DNA of 64,000 nt from Cytophagales bacterium CG12_big_fil_rev_8_21_14_0_65_40_12 (GTDB taxonomy: Bacteria > Bacteroidota > Bacteroidia > Cytophagales > Cyclobacteriaceae): assembly GCA_002786855.1 (NCBI GenBank), contig PCUU01000024.1, positions 93,812 through 157,811 on the forward strand, in the 5' to 3' direction. The position numbers and the translations under genes are program-made. Below, one piece after another: positions 36,825 through 46,389 of the stretch. How positions within the stretch are numbered: position 1 is the stretch's first letter; every line of letters starts with the position of its first letter. The notes under the pieces are model-generated. The model searched no databases. It was not told where the DNA came from and worked only from the letters and a program-made list of their open reading frames with translations.

Positions 36825-39800
36825 CTATTTGTTTTGCAACTGTTTCAATACTTCTTCAATGGCCTTTTCCAATTGAGGATCTCTTCCGTTGAGTCTATCT
36901 GAGAAATTCGTTTGGACGAAAATATCTGGCTTCACCCCTTCCTTCTCAAGGTTTTTACCGTCAAGCGTGTAGCAGCCCCATGATGGTAATCTGTAAAAAG
37001 AGCCATCCACTAAACCCGCTCCACTGGTGAAAATGATCCAACGGTAAGTTTCGGTTCCAATAATTTTACCCAAGCCTAATTCTTTAAATCCAGCAGCCGT
37101 CATTTCTGCATCGCTCAAAGACTGCTCGTTGATTAAGAGCACTGTTGGTTTTGCACCTGCTCCGAAATTACCCTGTGGGGTTAGTTTACCTTCTCTAAAC
37201 TTCCATTGTAAATAGGGTTTTTGAGAAAGAAATTTTAAAACCTCATCATGCACATTTCCCCCTGTGTTATATCTCAAATCCAAAATCAAAGCTTCTCGGT
37301 TATAGGCCTCCGATGTCATCTCTATTAGAAATTCTTCAAGGGAACCTCCGCTCATATTCTTCATATGCACATAGGCGACTTTCTCCTTGGTTGCAATATC
37401 TACTTTGCTTTGGTTGTCTGCTATCCACTCATCGTATAAGTTAGTTCGCATCGCACCAGTACTACGGGGATGTATTTTTACTTCCATTGCCTTTCCTCCA
37501 CGAATAAGCCCAAGGGTTACTTCTTCATCAATCGAAGGCTTATTCAAATAATATTCACGGTTCATTTTTGGATCAATCTTCTCTCCGTTGATCGAACTCA
37601 AAATATCTCCTGATTGAATATTCTTATCCGTAAAATCCGAAGGGCCTTCACTAATTACTCTTGATATTTGATAAGGGTTCGTTTTCGAAAATTCTACCCC
37701 AAGGTTCAAACTCTGGCTATTGTAGAAACTGTTTTCTTCTTGCCCAAAAGAGCTAAAGCCCATATGAGAGGAATTCAGTTCGCCCAATAAATCATTGAGC
37801 ATAGTGCGTAATTCTGTTCTTGACTTTACGAAAGGCAAAAATTTCGCATACTGATCACGAAGCTTCTTCCAGTCCTGACCATGAAAAGTTTCGTTGTAGA
37901 AGTTCTCTTCAATGCCCGCCCAAGTTTCATCATAAATTTGATCGAACTCATTGCGAAGCGATCTTCTGAAAGTAAAATCAATTTCGACATCCTTTAGGGT
38001 TTTGGCAGATGGATTCAGCTTTGAAATATTACCACCATTCAAGAGGTAATGAGATTTTTTAACCGTCACAATTTCTGAGCTTGCTCTACGGCTGCTCGCT
38101 ATTTGTTCTGTTTTATTTCGTTCGAAAGGTTCAATCGTGGTCATCCATAGGGATGGAGAACCTTCATCATGATTTGAAGAATAAAGCACATAGGTCTTTC
38201 CGTCAGCTTTGAGCACAAACGGATTCGATTGGGAACCAAAATTCGGGCTTATTCTTTCTAGGTTTCTGATCCATTCTTCCTCAAAATCAATGGCGGTGAT
38301 GACGCTATCCTTTTTCTTATCCTCCTTTTCAACAAAAACCTCAGCCAGCTTATCCGACTTAAATTCACTTTCTTGCCTGGCCAAAGGCACACGATACACA
38401 TGGCCATTTTGCATTCCAAAAGGATAAGTAGGTTGCGTGCGGTCGGTTACAAAGTATAAGTATTTTCCATCAGGCCCCCAAAAAGGACTGGTTTCAGAAA
38501 TACCTGTTTTGGTATAATTGGTCAACTTTTTAGTCGCCAATTCATAGATATAAATATCTTCCTCAAAGTCGTTTCGCACTGTGAAGTTCAAGTATTTGCC
38601 ATCGGGTGAAAATCTTGGTTGTGGGTTATAAAGACCCCAAAGTTCTTCTTTGGCGATGGTCTCGCTTTTTAGGCTTTCAAGATCGAGCAGTCGCACTTCG
38701 TTGATACCGCTGAAATAGGCAGCCTTAGTTTTATCCGCATTCAACTCAAGGTTTCTATCGAATTGTTCGTCTTTGGTCAATTGCTTTTCAATCGCTTCAA
38801 GATTAGAGGCATCAATGGTAAATAGATTGGTATAACCTTTTACCGTTTGTGTGAATAGAAGGGTTTTATCGTCCTTTAACCACTTTACCTCCACTACTCG
38901 CTCTTTGATATTGGTTTTGATTTGGCGGGCAAACTTTCCACTGATATCGGAAACAAACAATTCTCCTCTCGATACAAAGGCCAACTTCTTTTCATCGCTC
39001 GATACGTCAAAAGCCGAAATATTTCCTTTTGTATTAAAGTCCCTGTCTTCGGCCAAAGTAGTATTCTGAAAAACAGAAATATTCACTTTTGCGCTGTTCT
39101 TTTTAAGCACATCATAAACATAAAGTTGGTAGTCCTTCTCGAATACTACCATTCCTCCATTGGCATTTACCTGCGGTGTTTTTATGGAAGTAGGAAAATT
39201 AGTGAGCCTTTGCTTTTGCCCACTGGCTAAGGAATACAAGTTGTATTCACCATTTGATTCATCCGATACAAAATAGAGGTTCCCTGTTTTGTCTATCGTT
39301 GCCCACATGTCCTTGCCCTCGTAAGTCGTGTGCTGTTTGTAATCTCCCGTTTTTGGGTTGAAGGATTTTATATCGGGGTTGAAAGCACCTTTGTATCGTT
39401 TTCTCGCCACTTGATTACTACTTTCCCAGCTTTCATTGAAATAAATAGTACCATCAGGATGAATGGCTAAATTATGTGGCCAGTTAAAAAAATGGTCGAA
39501 AAGACGGACTGGAGTTCCTCCTTCAATGCCCACAGAAAATGCCGAACGACTATTATAACGGTTAGATTGAAAGTAAATCGTTTTGCTATCCCATGACCAA
39601 GTTTCTACTTGATCATTCGATGAGTTGTAGGTTAGCCGCTTGATCTCTCCACCGTTGTAAGGCATTATATAGACATCTGAGTTGCCATATTGAGCACTCG
39701 AAAAAGCAATCCATTTACCATCGGGACTCACTCTTGGGTAATGCTCTACGCCTTCCATAGCGGTAATTCTTGAAGCAGTTCCGCCTTTGGTTGCTGTTTT

Positions 39801-39941
39801 CCACAAATCGCCATCATAGGAGAATATGATTTCTGAACCATCGGGGTTGAGGCTGGGTGTTGAGGCAAAATACACTTCGTTTTGAGCTTTTAAGGAACTC
39901 ACCAACAGAAAGGAATAGAAAAGTGTAAATAGTGTTTTCAT
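36825..39941 (-). CDS. tricorn-like S41 family peptidase
   Basis: The 1038-residue exported peptidase has a signal peptide (ending SLKAQ), an N-terminal beta-propeller of WD40-like/PD40 repeats (for example FSPDGKYLNF and WGPDGKYLYF), a second propeller-like region to about residue 650, a tricorn C1 helical domain, a PDZ domain (about 760-830, ILSSINGEKI) and a C-terminal S41 serine protease domain with NEQSLSDAEMTAAGF. It should degrade peptides in the periplasm. The frame is open to 39977, but the ATG at 39941 directly precedes the signal peptide. Confidence 0.92.
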   Translation of the reverse strand: MKTLFTLFYSFLLVSSLKAQNEVYFASTPSLNPDGSEIIFSYDGDLWKTATKGGTASRITAMEGVEHYPRVSPDGKWIAFSSAQYGNSDVYIMPYNGGEIKRLTYNSSNDQVETWSWDSKTIYFQSNRYNSRSAFSVGIEGGTPVRLFDHFFNWPHNLAIHPDGTIYFNESWESSNQVARKRYKGAFNPDIKSFNPKTGDYKQHTTYEGKDMWATIDKTGNLYFVSDESNGEYNLYSLASGQKQRLTNFPTSIKTPQVNANGGMVVFEKDYQLYVYDVLKKNSAKVNISVFQNTTLAEDRDFNTKGNISAFDVSSDEKKLAFVSRGELFVSDISGKFARQIKTNIKERVVEVKWLKDDKTLLFTQTVKGYTNLFTIDASNLEAIEKQLTKDEQFDRNLELNADKTKAAYFSGINEVRLLDLESLKSETIAKEELWGLYNPQPRFSPDGKYLNFTVRNDFEEDIYIYELATKKLTNYTKTGISETSPFWGPDGKYLYFVTDRTQPTYPFGMQNGHVYRVPLARQESEFKSDKLAEVFVEKEDKKKDSVITAIDFEEEWIRNLERISPNFGSQSNPFVLKADGKTYVLYSSNHDEGSPSLWMTTIEPFERNKTEQIASSRRASSEIVTVKKSHYLLNGGNISKLNPSAKTLKDVEIDFTFRRSLRNEFDQIYDETWAGIEENFYNETFHGQDWKKLRDQYAKFLPFVKSRTELRTMLNDLLGELNSSHMGFSSFGQEENSFYNSQSLNLGVEFSKTNPYQISRVISEGPSDFTDKNIQSGDILSSINGEKIDPKMNREYYLNKPSIDEEVTLGLIRGGKAMEVKIHPRSTGAMRTNLYDEWIADNQSKVDIATKEKVAYVHMKNMSGGSLEEFLIEMTSEAYNREALILDLRYNTGGNVHDEVLKFLSQKPYLQWKFREGKLTPQGNFGAGAKPTVLLINEQSLSDAEMTAAGFKELGLGKIIGTETYRWIIFTSGAGLVDGSFYRLPSWGCYTLDGKNLEKEGVKPDIFVQTNFSDRLNGRDPQLEKAIEEVLKQLQNK

Positions 39942-40126
39942 AGTTGTATTAATTTTTCGAGTGAATATGACTGACATAAAAAGGCCAAATCATGGGTTTT
40001 ACCCTTATCTGGATTAAAATTTATCCTAGATTTGCCAGCCGCAGCTTGCCTATTTATTTACCTAAGCTATACATATTTAGCTTTGCACAAAAAATGAGTT
40101 GCCCCGATATCCCCAATTTTTGATAA

Positions 40127-42430
40127 ATGGAGTTTTTAAGAAATAAAGCTGGATTCAAATGGCTAACCCTTCGATTGGGGATTTCTACCATGCTGCTCTT
40201 TTTTTCAATAATAGTGAAATCTCAAACAGGTGTTATTGTGCTGGATAAAAGTGCAAAACCAATAGCAGGCGCATCGGTAAAAGTAAAAGACAGCAATGTT
40301 GGGACCACCACAGACGAAAAAGGCACAGCGCTGCTCAACATAAGTTCGCCCACCGTAATTATTATTTCCCATATTGGTTTTGAAAGCACAGAAACCCTTA
40401 TGGTGCCTGGCGTTTGGCGAACCATCACATTAGAGGCCATGATCAGTGCTTTATCGGATGTGGTGGTTGAAGGATTTTTGACTGGAAGAGACCTTAACGA
40501 GCAGGCAGGTTCCATTTCAACGATCAACTTAGAAAGTCTAAAACGATTCGATCAGGCCTCTTTGGTCCAAGCAGTGAATACTGTTCCTGGAATAAGGTTT
40601 GAAGAACGTGCTGTTGGTAGTTATCGCATTTCTATCCGAGGCAGTTCTGTTCGTTCCCCCTTTGGGGTTCGAAATCTCAAGGTTTATTGGAACGGAATTC
40701 CTTTCACTGAACCCGGTGGAAACACTTTTATCAATTTGCTAGACCTTACCAATATTGCTCATATCGAAATCATAAAAGGCCCAGCGAGTAGCATTTATGG
40801 AGCAGGCACAGGAGGGGTAATTAAGCTCAAAAGCACAGTACCAGCTGAGCTCAACAATAGTCTTCAACTGACTACAACTGCTGGTTCTTTCGGTTTATTG
40901 AAAAGTGATTTACTCTTCAATCAATTAGATAGCAAAAGTAGCTTCACCCTAAAACTAGCCAGACAAAAAGCGGACGGCTATCGCGATCACAATGCCATGG
41001 ACAGAAAGACTTTTGAAATTGAAGGACTTCTTTTTCCAAAAAGTAATCAGACATTGGCCGTTTCATTGCTCTATTCTGATCTGTTCTATGAAATTCCAGG
41101 CGCACTTAATCCCGCGCAACGAGAAGAAAACCGAAAGCAAGCAAGGCCCGGCAGCGCAGAGCGCTATGCCTCAATTGACAACCAATATTTGCTTGCCAAA
41201 GTAAGCTATGAATTCGATTATGGCACCGATTGGCATTCAAAGTTCTCCGTTTTTGGTTCGAAACTCAATTTTGAAAATCCCTTCAACTTAGATTATAAAA
41301 TAGACGAGCAAAGTATCATCGGCAGTCGATTGGAAATCATTAAAGACATTAACATTCAAGGCAAAGAAGGCAGTGTAATTTTCGGTGGGGAAATCCAGAA
41401 CTCCAATTTCAACGGGAAGAACTTTGGCAATGTATTAGGCGTGGCCGACACCATCAATTTCGAAGATAATATCGACTCGAAACAAAGCCTTCTATTTGCC
41501 TCTTTTGAAATTGAGCCCATTAAGGATTTATTTGTTAACGCTTCTGTCAGTCGCAATGCTCTGAATTATGATATTGATCGAGTTGTGGACAAAATCAACA
41601 ACAACCCACAGCGTTTCAATAAAGAATTCGAAACGGTATGGGCTCCTCGTTTGGCCATTTCAAAAAAATTAAGTGATCATAATTCGATTCATTTTAGCAT
41701 TTCCAAGGGGTTTTCTCCGCCTACCACTACGGAAGTACGCACAAACGAAGGCAGTATTAACCGTGATCTTCAACCCGAAAAAGGCATCAATTACGAATGG
41801 AATTTCAGAGGTGATCTACTTCAAAACAAAGTCACTTACGATTTGGCCTTATTTAGATTCGACCTGAAAGAATCGATTTCTAGTTATACCAATCAAGATG
41901 GAGTTGTGCTATTTAGAAATGCTGGCAAAAACCTTCAAAACGGACTTGAACTTCAATTAAATGCAGAATTGCTTAATCAAGAACAGGGCTATTTACGAAA
42001 AGCATCGGCTTCGGTGGCCTATACTTATCACGACTTTATTTATGATGAATTTATCAACAATGGAGATGATTTCTCGGGAAATGCCTTGCCCGGTACAGCC
42101 AAAAATGTAGTCAACCTGCTCGTGCATACTGAATTGTCTACTGGCTTAAACCTTAATTTCAACTATCACTATTCGGATGCCATTCCACTGAATGATGGCA
42201 ACACCGTCTATTCTCGTCCTTATAACCTCTTGAACATGACTTTCAATTACCCCATGACCTTTAATAAAAAGCTTGGGATTGAGTTTTTTGGGGGAATGAA
42301 CAATATCTTTGATGTAGATTATAGCCTTGGCAACGACTTGAATGCTTTTGGCAACCGTTATTTTCAACCTGCTCCAGAAAGGAATTACTTTTTCGGGTTG
42401 AAACTCAAATTTAATTATCGCGAACAATGA
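40127..42430 (+). CDS. TonB-dependent outer-membrane receptor
   Basis: The 767-residue receptor has a signal peptide (about residues 1-33), a CarboxypepD_reg-like domain (about 34-108, GVIVLDKSAKPIAGASVKVKDSNVGTTTDEKG), a plug domain (about 125-235, with RISIRGSSVRSPFGVRNLKVYWNGIPFTEP split across it) and a 22-stranded barrel ending RNYFFGLKLKFNY. It imports a large nutrient or metal chelate using TonB energy. No SusD partner is adjacent. The stop overlaps the ATG of a nitroreductase gene by four bases. The substrate is unknown. Confidence 0.92.
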   Translation: MEFLRNKAGFKWLTLRLGISTMLLFFSIIVKSQTGVIVLDKSAKPIAGASVKVKDSNVGTTTDEKGTALLNISSPTVIIISHIGFESTETLMVPGVWRTITLEAMISALSDVVVEGFLTGRDLNEQAGSISTINLESLKRFDQASLVQAVNTVPGIRFEERAVGSYRISIRGSSVRSPFGVRNLKVYWNGIPFTEPGGNTFINLLDLTNIAHIEIIKGPASSIYGAGTGGVIKLKSTVPAELNNSLQLTTTAGSFGLLKSDLLFNQLDSKSSFTLKLARQKADGYRDHNAMDRKTFEIEGLLFPKSNQTLAVSLLYSDLFYEIPGALNPAQREENRKQARPGSAERYASIDNQYLLAKVSYEFDYGTDWHSKFSVFGSKLNFENPFNLDYKIDEQSIIGSRLEIIKDINIQGKEGSVIFGGEIQNSNFNGKNFGNVLGVADTINFEDNIDSKQSLLFASFEIEPIKDLFVNASVSRNALNYDIDRVVDKINNNPQRFNKEFETVWAPRLAISKKLSDHNSIHFSISKGFSPPTTTEVRTNEGSINRDLQPEKGINYEWNFRGDLLQNKVTYDLALFRFDLKESISSYTNQDGVVLFRNAGKNLQNGLELQLNAELLNQEQGYLRKASASVAYTYHDFIYDEFINNGDDFSGNALPGTAKNVVNLLVHTELSTGLNLNFNYHYSDAIPLNDGNTVYSRPYNLLNMTFNYPMTFNKKLGIEFFGGMNNIFDVDYSLGNDLNAFGNRYFQPAPERNYFFGLKLKFNYREQ

Positions 42431-43017
42431 AATTTTCTATAGAAGAAACCAACGCCCTGATCAGAAACCGCAGGTCGATTTATCCTACTTCCTACTCTGA
42501 CGTTCCTGTGGATGAAAATATCATCCGAGACATGCTGGCCAATGCCAATTGGGCGCCTACTCATAAATTGACCGAGCCTTGGCGCTTTGTGGTTTTCCAA
42601 AAAGAAGGGCTTAAAAAATTAGCCAAGTTTCAATCTGAACTTTACAAAGAACTCTCCACAAAAGCTGGAAATTTTGATGAAAGTAAATTTGAAAAACTAG
42701 CCATCAAACCTTTGATGGCTTCTCATATAATTGCCATTGGCATGAAGCGAAATGAAAAGGAGTTAGTCCCAGAAATCGAAGAAATTTCTGCCGTGGCTTG
42801 TGCGGTCCAAAACATGTATTTGACCGCTACTGCTTATGGCGTTGGCTGCTATTGGGGCTCTGGCGGAGTGACTTATAAAACTGAGGCCAATGCATTTTTC
42901 GGCCTTGGTCCAAACGATAAATTGCTTGGCTTTATGTACATCGGCAATCTCAAAAGCGACAAATGGCCTGTTGGCAAAAGAACTCCTTTTGAAGATAAGG
43001 TGACCTGGGTATCTTAA
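42427..43017 (+). CDS. nitroreductase family protein
   Basis: The 196-residue flavoenzyme is probably FMN-dependent. It has the family N-terminal RRSIYPTSYSDVPVDENIIRDMLANANWAPTHKLTEPWRF pattern (read as two adjacent pieces at residues 16-35 and 36-55), and AYGVGCYWGSGG plus FGLGPNDKLLGFMYIG in the second half. It reduces quinones or nitro compounds with NAD(P)H; the natural substrate is unknown. The four-base overlap with the TonB receptor indicates coupled translation. Confidence 0.88.
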   Translation: MKFSIEETNALIRNRRSIYPTSYSDVPVDENIIRDMLANANWAPTHKLTEPWRFVVFQKEGLKKLAKFQSELYKELSTKAGNFDESKFEKLAIKPLMASHIIAIGMKRNEKELVPEIEEISAVACAVQNMYLTATAYGVGCYWGSGGVTYKTEANAFFGLGPNDKLLGFMYIGNLKSDKWPVGKRTPFEDKVTWVS

Positions 43018-43072
43018 AAAAGACACAAAACTCAAATAACAAATTCCAAAGGGGTTAAAGGTTAAGGCTTCT

Positions 43073-43762
43073 TCAAAAAATTAGCTGCCACCTAAATGCC
43101 CACATCCAGCGGAGATGGAAAATATCTATTTCGGCATTTTTCATAATGGCGTTCAATTCATTTCTTCGGAATGAACGCCTGACAGAAAGGGGAGCATCGT
43201 TCTTTACCATATCTGACTTAGAGAAAAATCTCGTGAGCCACTTGATCAAAAACTCTGCTAACCAATGGCGGTGCAAATCATTAATTACCGTACCGAGCTT
43301 GGCTTGCGACTTGAACTGATTGAAAATTCTGATCAGTTGCTCATCCGTAAAATGATGCGTGAACAGCGTGCAAAGCACTATATCAAATTCGCGTTGTTTA
43401 AACTCATCAGAAAAAATATCGCAAACCTCAAAACGTATATTTTCATACCCTTGGCAGTTTGAAACCGCATAATCAATGATGTGTGGATTGGCATCAAAAC
43501 CGATCAATTCTACCTCCACTTTTCTCATCTTCGCCCATTGGGCAACCAGTTTGAGCATATCTCCTCCTCCACAGCCCAAATCAGCAATCACCAGTTTTTT
43601 AAGCTGCTTGCGTTTGAGCAATTGATCAAGGCCATTGGTGGTAACATAATTCCCTCCCAACCATTTATTAATGGTTTCAAGTTCTTTGAGCGTTTGAGGA
43701 ATCACTTCACCAGAAGCATCCAAATCGTCCATTAACTCTTCTTCGTATGATCTAGCGCTCAA
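43073..43762 (-). CDS. class I SAM methyltransferase of the type III PKS locus
   Basis: The 229-residue methyltransferase has motif I IADLGCGGGDML (about residues 58-70), the acidic residue LIGFDANP and DIVLCTLFTHHFTD. It belongs to the methyltransferases found with type III PKS genes in Bacteroidota and should methylate a polyketide intermediate. The start is TTG at 43762, three bases after an AAGGAG site. Those bases lie outside the 36-bp repeat and so come from the inserted DNA. The original start lies at 45177, next to the PKS gene. An in-frame ATG at 43732 is an alternative. Confidence 0.85.
   Translation of the reverse strand: MSARSYEEELMDDLDASGEVIPQTLKELETINKWLGGNYVTTNGLDQLLKRKQLKKLVIADLGCGGGDMLKLVAQWAKMRKVEVELIGFDANPHIIDYAVSNCQGYENIRFEVCDIFSDEFKQREFDIVLCTLFTHHFTDEQLIRIFNQFKSQAKLGTVINDLHRHWLAEFLIKWLTRFFSKSDMVKNDAPLSVRRSFRRNELNAIMKNAEIDIFHLRWMWAFRWQLIF
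43717..43752. repeat. 36-bp direct repeat, copy 1 (left end of cassette 1)
   Basis: An exact 36-base match to 45129-45164. It corresponds to codons near the start of the methyltransferase gene (peptide SYEEELMDDLD). Flanking bases differ on both sides (G/T at the left, T/G at the right), which fixes the repeat length at 36. Confidence 0.95.
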
Positions 43763-43884
43763 GACTCCTTTTTTGAATTTGACTATTGTTCACTTAAAGT
43801 AGGTAATCCATTTTAAATGCCCTAACCCATAGAAATGAATATAAGTGCCGACATGATTAGACTCGAAATTGGAGACTGTTAAAG

Positions 43885-45024
43885 TCATTCTAGGGTGTAT
43901 TTATAAAATCTTCTATAAGTATTGCTCTCGTCTTCACGAATTGAAACCCCTCCTGCAAAGAGGAAATTATCCTGAAAAACAAAATACTTTGCTATAGGCA
44001 TTTGATAATATTTTAACAGACCAGTTTTTAAATCCATTTCGATTAAAGAAACAGCCATGAGGTTCTGACTTACAATTTCAAAGACAGAGTAGTCACGATA
44101 CTTGTCAGCACTTAAATGCGACACAATCCTATAAATTCTGCCGTTGTGATAAAAACCCAACTCATAATTTACTTCCTTGACCTTATACTCCAATTCTTGG
44201 CTCTGATTAGGAAGTTTTTCTAACAGATTAGGCCTTCCGAAATGATTTGATCCACAATAGAAGCTTGTTGTTACTTTATTTGGAATGTTATAAATGTAAA
44301 TTGAATCTGAAAAATTATAATTTATAAGCATCTGATCTTCATCGATCTTGGTTATCATCGCTCCCGATAAACTAGAAGGCAAATATTTACCTTGCACAAA
44401 TTCAGGGAACCCAATTTTATCGACAAATTTTGACGAGTTGGGCTCATAAAACTGGATTGGCGAAACCTTATTGAAATAATCTGGGTCATCATATCTAGTA
44501 TCATTTACCGTGGTCAGAATCATCTCCTCCCCTAAAGTAATCATACTCGAGTAATACCCATTTTTATAATATCTCTCAAAGCGTGAAGAATTGTATTGGT
44601 ATTCATTAACCTTTTTCCCTTCTGAGTTGTATAGAAAAAACGAACTTCTGGCCGCTGGAAACACATATAATGAATCTTCCCCTTTTATAAAAACTGATGC
44701 CTCAGATGAATTATAACCATCTGGGCCTTCTCTCGGAATAATTATGGTATTGGAATACAACTCATCATTGAAGTCAACTTGATGGATGACCAAATCACTC
44801 ACTCCATTCAACCCATACTCAACCAGCATTGTTCGCTCATCTTTCCTGAAGGTTGTCCAATTGGTATGTTGTAGAAACTCTTCGGGCATCACAATTTCAA
44901 GGCTATCCAATTCCTTGAAACTGCTATAAGCAAAGTTTTGATCTTGTTTATCTATCGAACAAGAATGAAGCAAAAGAATAGAGATGGCTAAAAACCAACC
45001 TCCTTTAAAAAAATTTACTTTCAT
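43885..45024 (-). CDS. DUF4221-like beta-propeller lipoprotein (cassette 1)
   Basis: The 379-residue lipoprotein has a signal peptide with lipobox LLHSC (about Cys20) and a repeating strand pattern consistent with a six-bladed propeller. DUF4221-like features are GEDSLYVFPAARSSFFLYNSEGK and FSDSIYIYNI. The start at 45024 is chosen over 45105 because it immediately precedes the signal peptide. It is the only gene in the 1376-bp segment between the two 36-bp repeats. Function is unknown; a surface or periplasmic location is inferred. Confidence 0.75.
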   Translation of the reverse strand: MKVNFFKGGWFLAISILLLHSCSIDKQDQNFAYSSFKELDSLEIVMPEEFLQHTNWTTFRKDERTMLVEYGLNGVSDLVIHQVDFNDELYSNTIIIPREGPDGYNSSEASVFIKGEDSLYVFPAARSSFFLYNSEGKKVNEYQYNSSRFERYYKNGYYSSMITLGEEMILTTVNDTRYDDPDYFNKVSPIQFYEPNSSKFVDKIGFPEFVQGKYLPSSLSGAMITKIDEDQMLINYNFSDSIYIYNIPNKVTTSFYCGSNHFGRPNLLEKLPNQSQELEYKVKEVNYELGFYHNGRIYRIVSHLSADKYRDYSVFEIVSQNLMAVSLIEMDLKTGLLKYYQMPIAKYFVFQDNFLFAGGVSIREDESNTYRRFYKYTLE

Positions 45025-45111
45025 ATATCTCTTATAAATTCTAGCCCAAACACCTAATAATTTCTCGGGAAGGCTAATATCCAAACTACAAGCATTTTCA
45101 TGCACATTTTT

Positions 45112-45177
45112 TTAGTTCTCCAATTGATCATCCAAATCGTCCATTAACTCTTCTTCGTATGATCGGTTTTTTAACAA
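45112..45177 (-). pseudogene. orphaned start of the methyltransferase gene
   Basis: A TTG-started frame at 45177 reads M-L-K-N-R and then the same SYEEELMDDLD peptide as the intact methyltransferase. After the 36-bp repeat it diverges and stops after 21 codons. It lies directly downstream of the PKS gene, where the methyltransferase would begin without the insertion. It is therefore best explained as the displaced original 5' end. Confidence 0.75.
45129..45164. repeat. 36-bp direct repeat, copy 2 (right end of cassette 1)
   Basis: Exact match to 43717-43752 in the same orientation. Together the two copies bracket 1376 bp (43753-45128). Confidence 0.95.
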
Positions 45178-45241
45178 GGGATTTCTGTATTTCGAATCAA
45201 TATAAGCTTAATCATTGTAATAATATGCTTTGAAAATTTGT

Positions 45242-46339
45242 CTAAACACTCTCTAAAACCATAGATTCTAAAGTAAGGCCCGGCCCAAAAGCAACTGATA
45301 AGCACTGTTCGTTTTTGCTTTGGCCAGACGCCATGATTTTCTCTAAAACAAAGAGCAATGTGGCGGAAGACATATTTCCATATTCCTTCAAAACTTCGTA
45401 GGCAAATCGATTGTCTTCTTTCGAAAGCTTCAACTCGCTTTCGATCACTTCTAAAATTCTTTTGCCGCCAGGGTGGATGGCATATTGCGTAATTGATGCT
45501 TCGCGAAGCTTGTTTTTTAATGTATCCGTCAAACTTTTGATTCCAGATTCCACCAGAGAAGGCACATAAGATGAAAGTTTCATTTCGAATCCAAAGTCAC
45601 CGATGTTCCAAGCCATGTTTTCTCCGCCATCATTCAATATTTCAGTATGAAATGCCAAGGGCGAAAGTCCTTTTTGGCTTGAATTCTCATTGAAGGCCGT
45701 CATCAAAAAGGCAGCAGAGCCATCACTAAAAATGGCATTGGCCAAGAGATTGTCTTCATCCGGTTTATTCTGAAAATGGATGGTGCATAATTCCGTAGCC
45801 ACTATTAAAACCTTAGCATTAGGATCTGCTTTGCAAAAAGCATCCGCAGTCCTTATACCCGTAATGGCGGCATAGCAACCCATAAAATTGATACATGTCC
45901 GTTGAATTTGTGGATTGAGATCGAGCATATTAATCAAGTCGATATCCAAGCCAGGAGCGTACATGCCTGTACAGCTGATTGTGATTAAATGCGTGATTTC
46001 GGATAATCCAATTTCTGTTTTTGCAAAGCAATTGGCGACAGCTTGGGCAGATAATTTTGCTGCATTGGCCTTATAAATTTCCGATCTTGTTTGGGTAGAA
46101 GGAAAAGGTCTTAGATCAGCAGTTTGTGGATAAAAACTCCATTTCGTTTTGTCCAATTGGCCATAATCCGAAATTACAGAATGTCTTGTTTTAATTCCTG
46201 TGGCTCGGTACAGTGCCTGAAGTCGTATTTTATCTTTGCCTTCAAAGTCATGAGCTCGCGCCATAAACTCAAAAATTTGGCTTTGGGGAATTTTATTTTC
46301 GGGTACTGCCGTACCAATGGCGGTTATGATTGATCTCAC
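45242..46339 (-). CDS. type III polyketide synthase
   Basis: The 365-residue chalcone/stilbene synthase-like enzyme condenses malonyl-CoA onto an acyl starter. The catalytic triad is Cys155 (NFMGCYAA), His289 (AIHPGG) and Asn322 (YGNMSSAT). Its product is likely an alkylresorcinol or pyrone. It is divergent from a UbiA prenyltransferase gene (50 bp apart). The methyltransferase gene was directly downstream before cassette 1. The product class is inferred from family and context. Confidence 0.93.
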   Translation of the reverse strand: MRSIITAIGTAVPENKIPQSQIFEFMARAHDFEGKDKIRLQALYRATGIKTRHSVISDYGQLDKTKWSFYPQTADLRPFPSTQTRSEIYKANAAKLSAQAVANCFAKTEIGLSEITHLITISCTGMYAPGLDIDLINMLDLNPQIQRTCINFMGCYAAITGIRTADAFCKADPNAKVLIVATELCTIHFQNKPDEDNLLANAIFSDGSAAFLMTAFNENSSQKGLSPLAFHTEILNDGGENMAWNIGDFGFEMKLSSYVPSLVESGIKSLTDTLKNKLREASITQYAIHPGGKRILEVIESELKLSKEDNRFAYEVLKEYGNMSSATLLFVLEKIMASGQSKNEQCLSVAFGPGLTLESMVLESV

Positions 46340-46389
46340 GTTCTATATTATCCTTTTTTCCTCTAAATTGTTCATCATAGTTTCAGCTT

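Noticed and set aside
43753..45128. Insertion sequence explanation for cassette 1
   Set aside because: No transposase ORF and no terminal inverted repeats were found, and the duplication is too long for known IS families.
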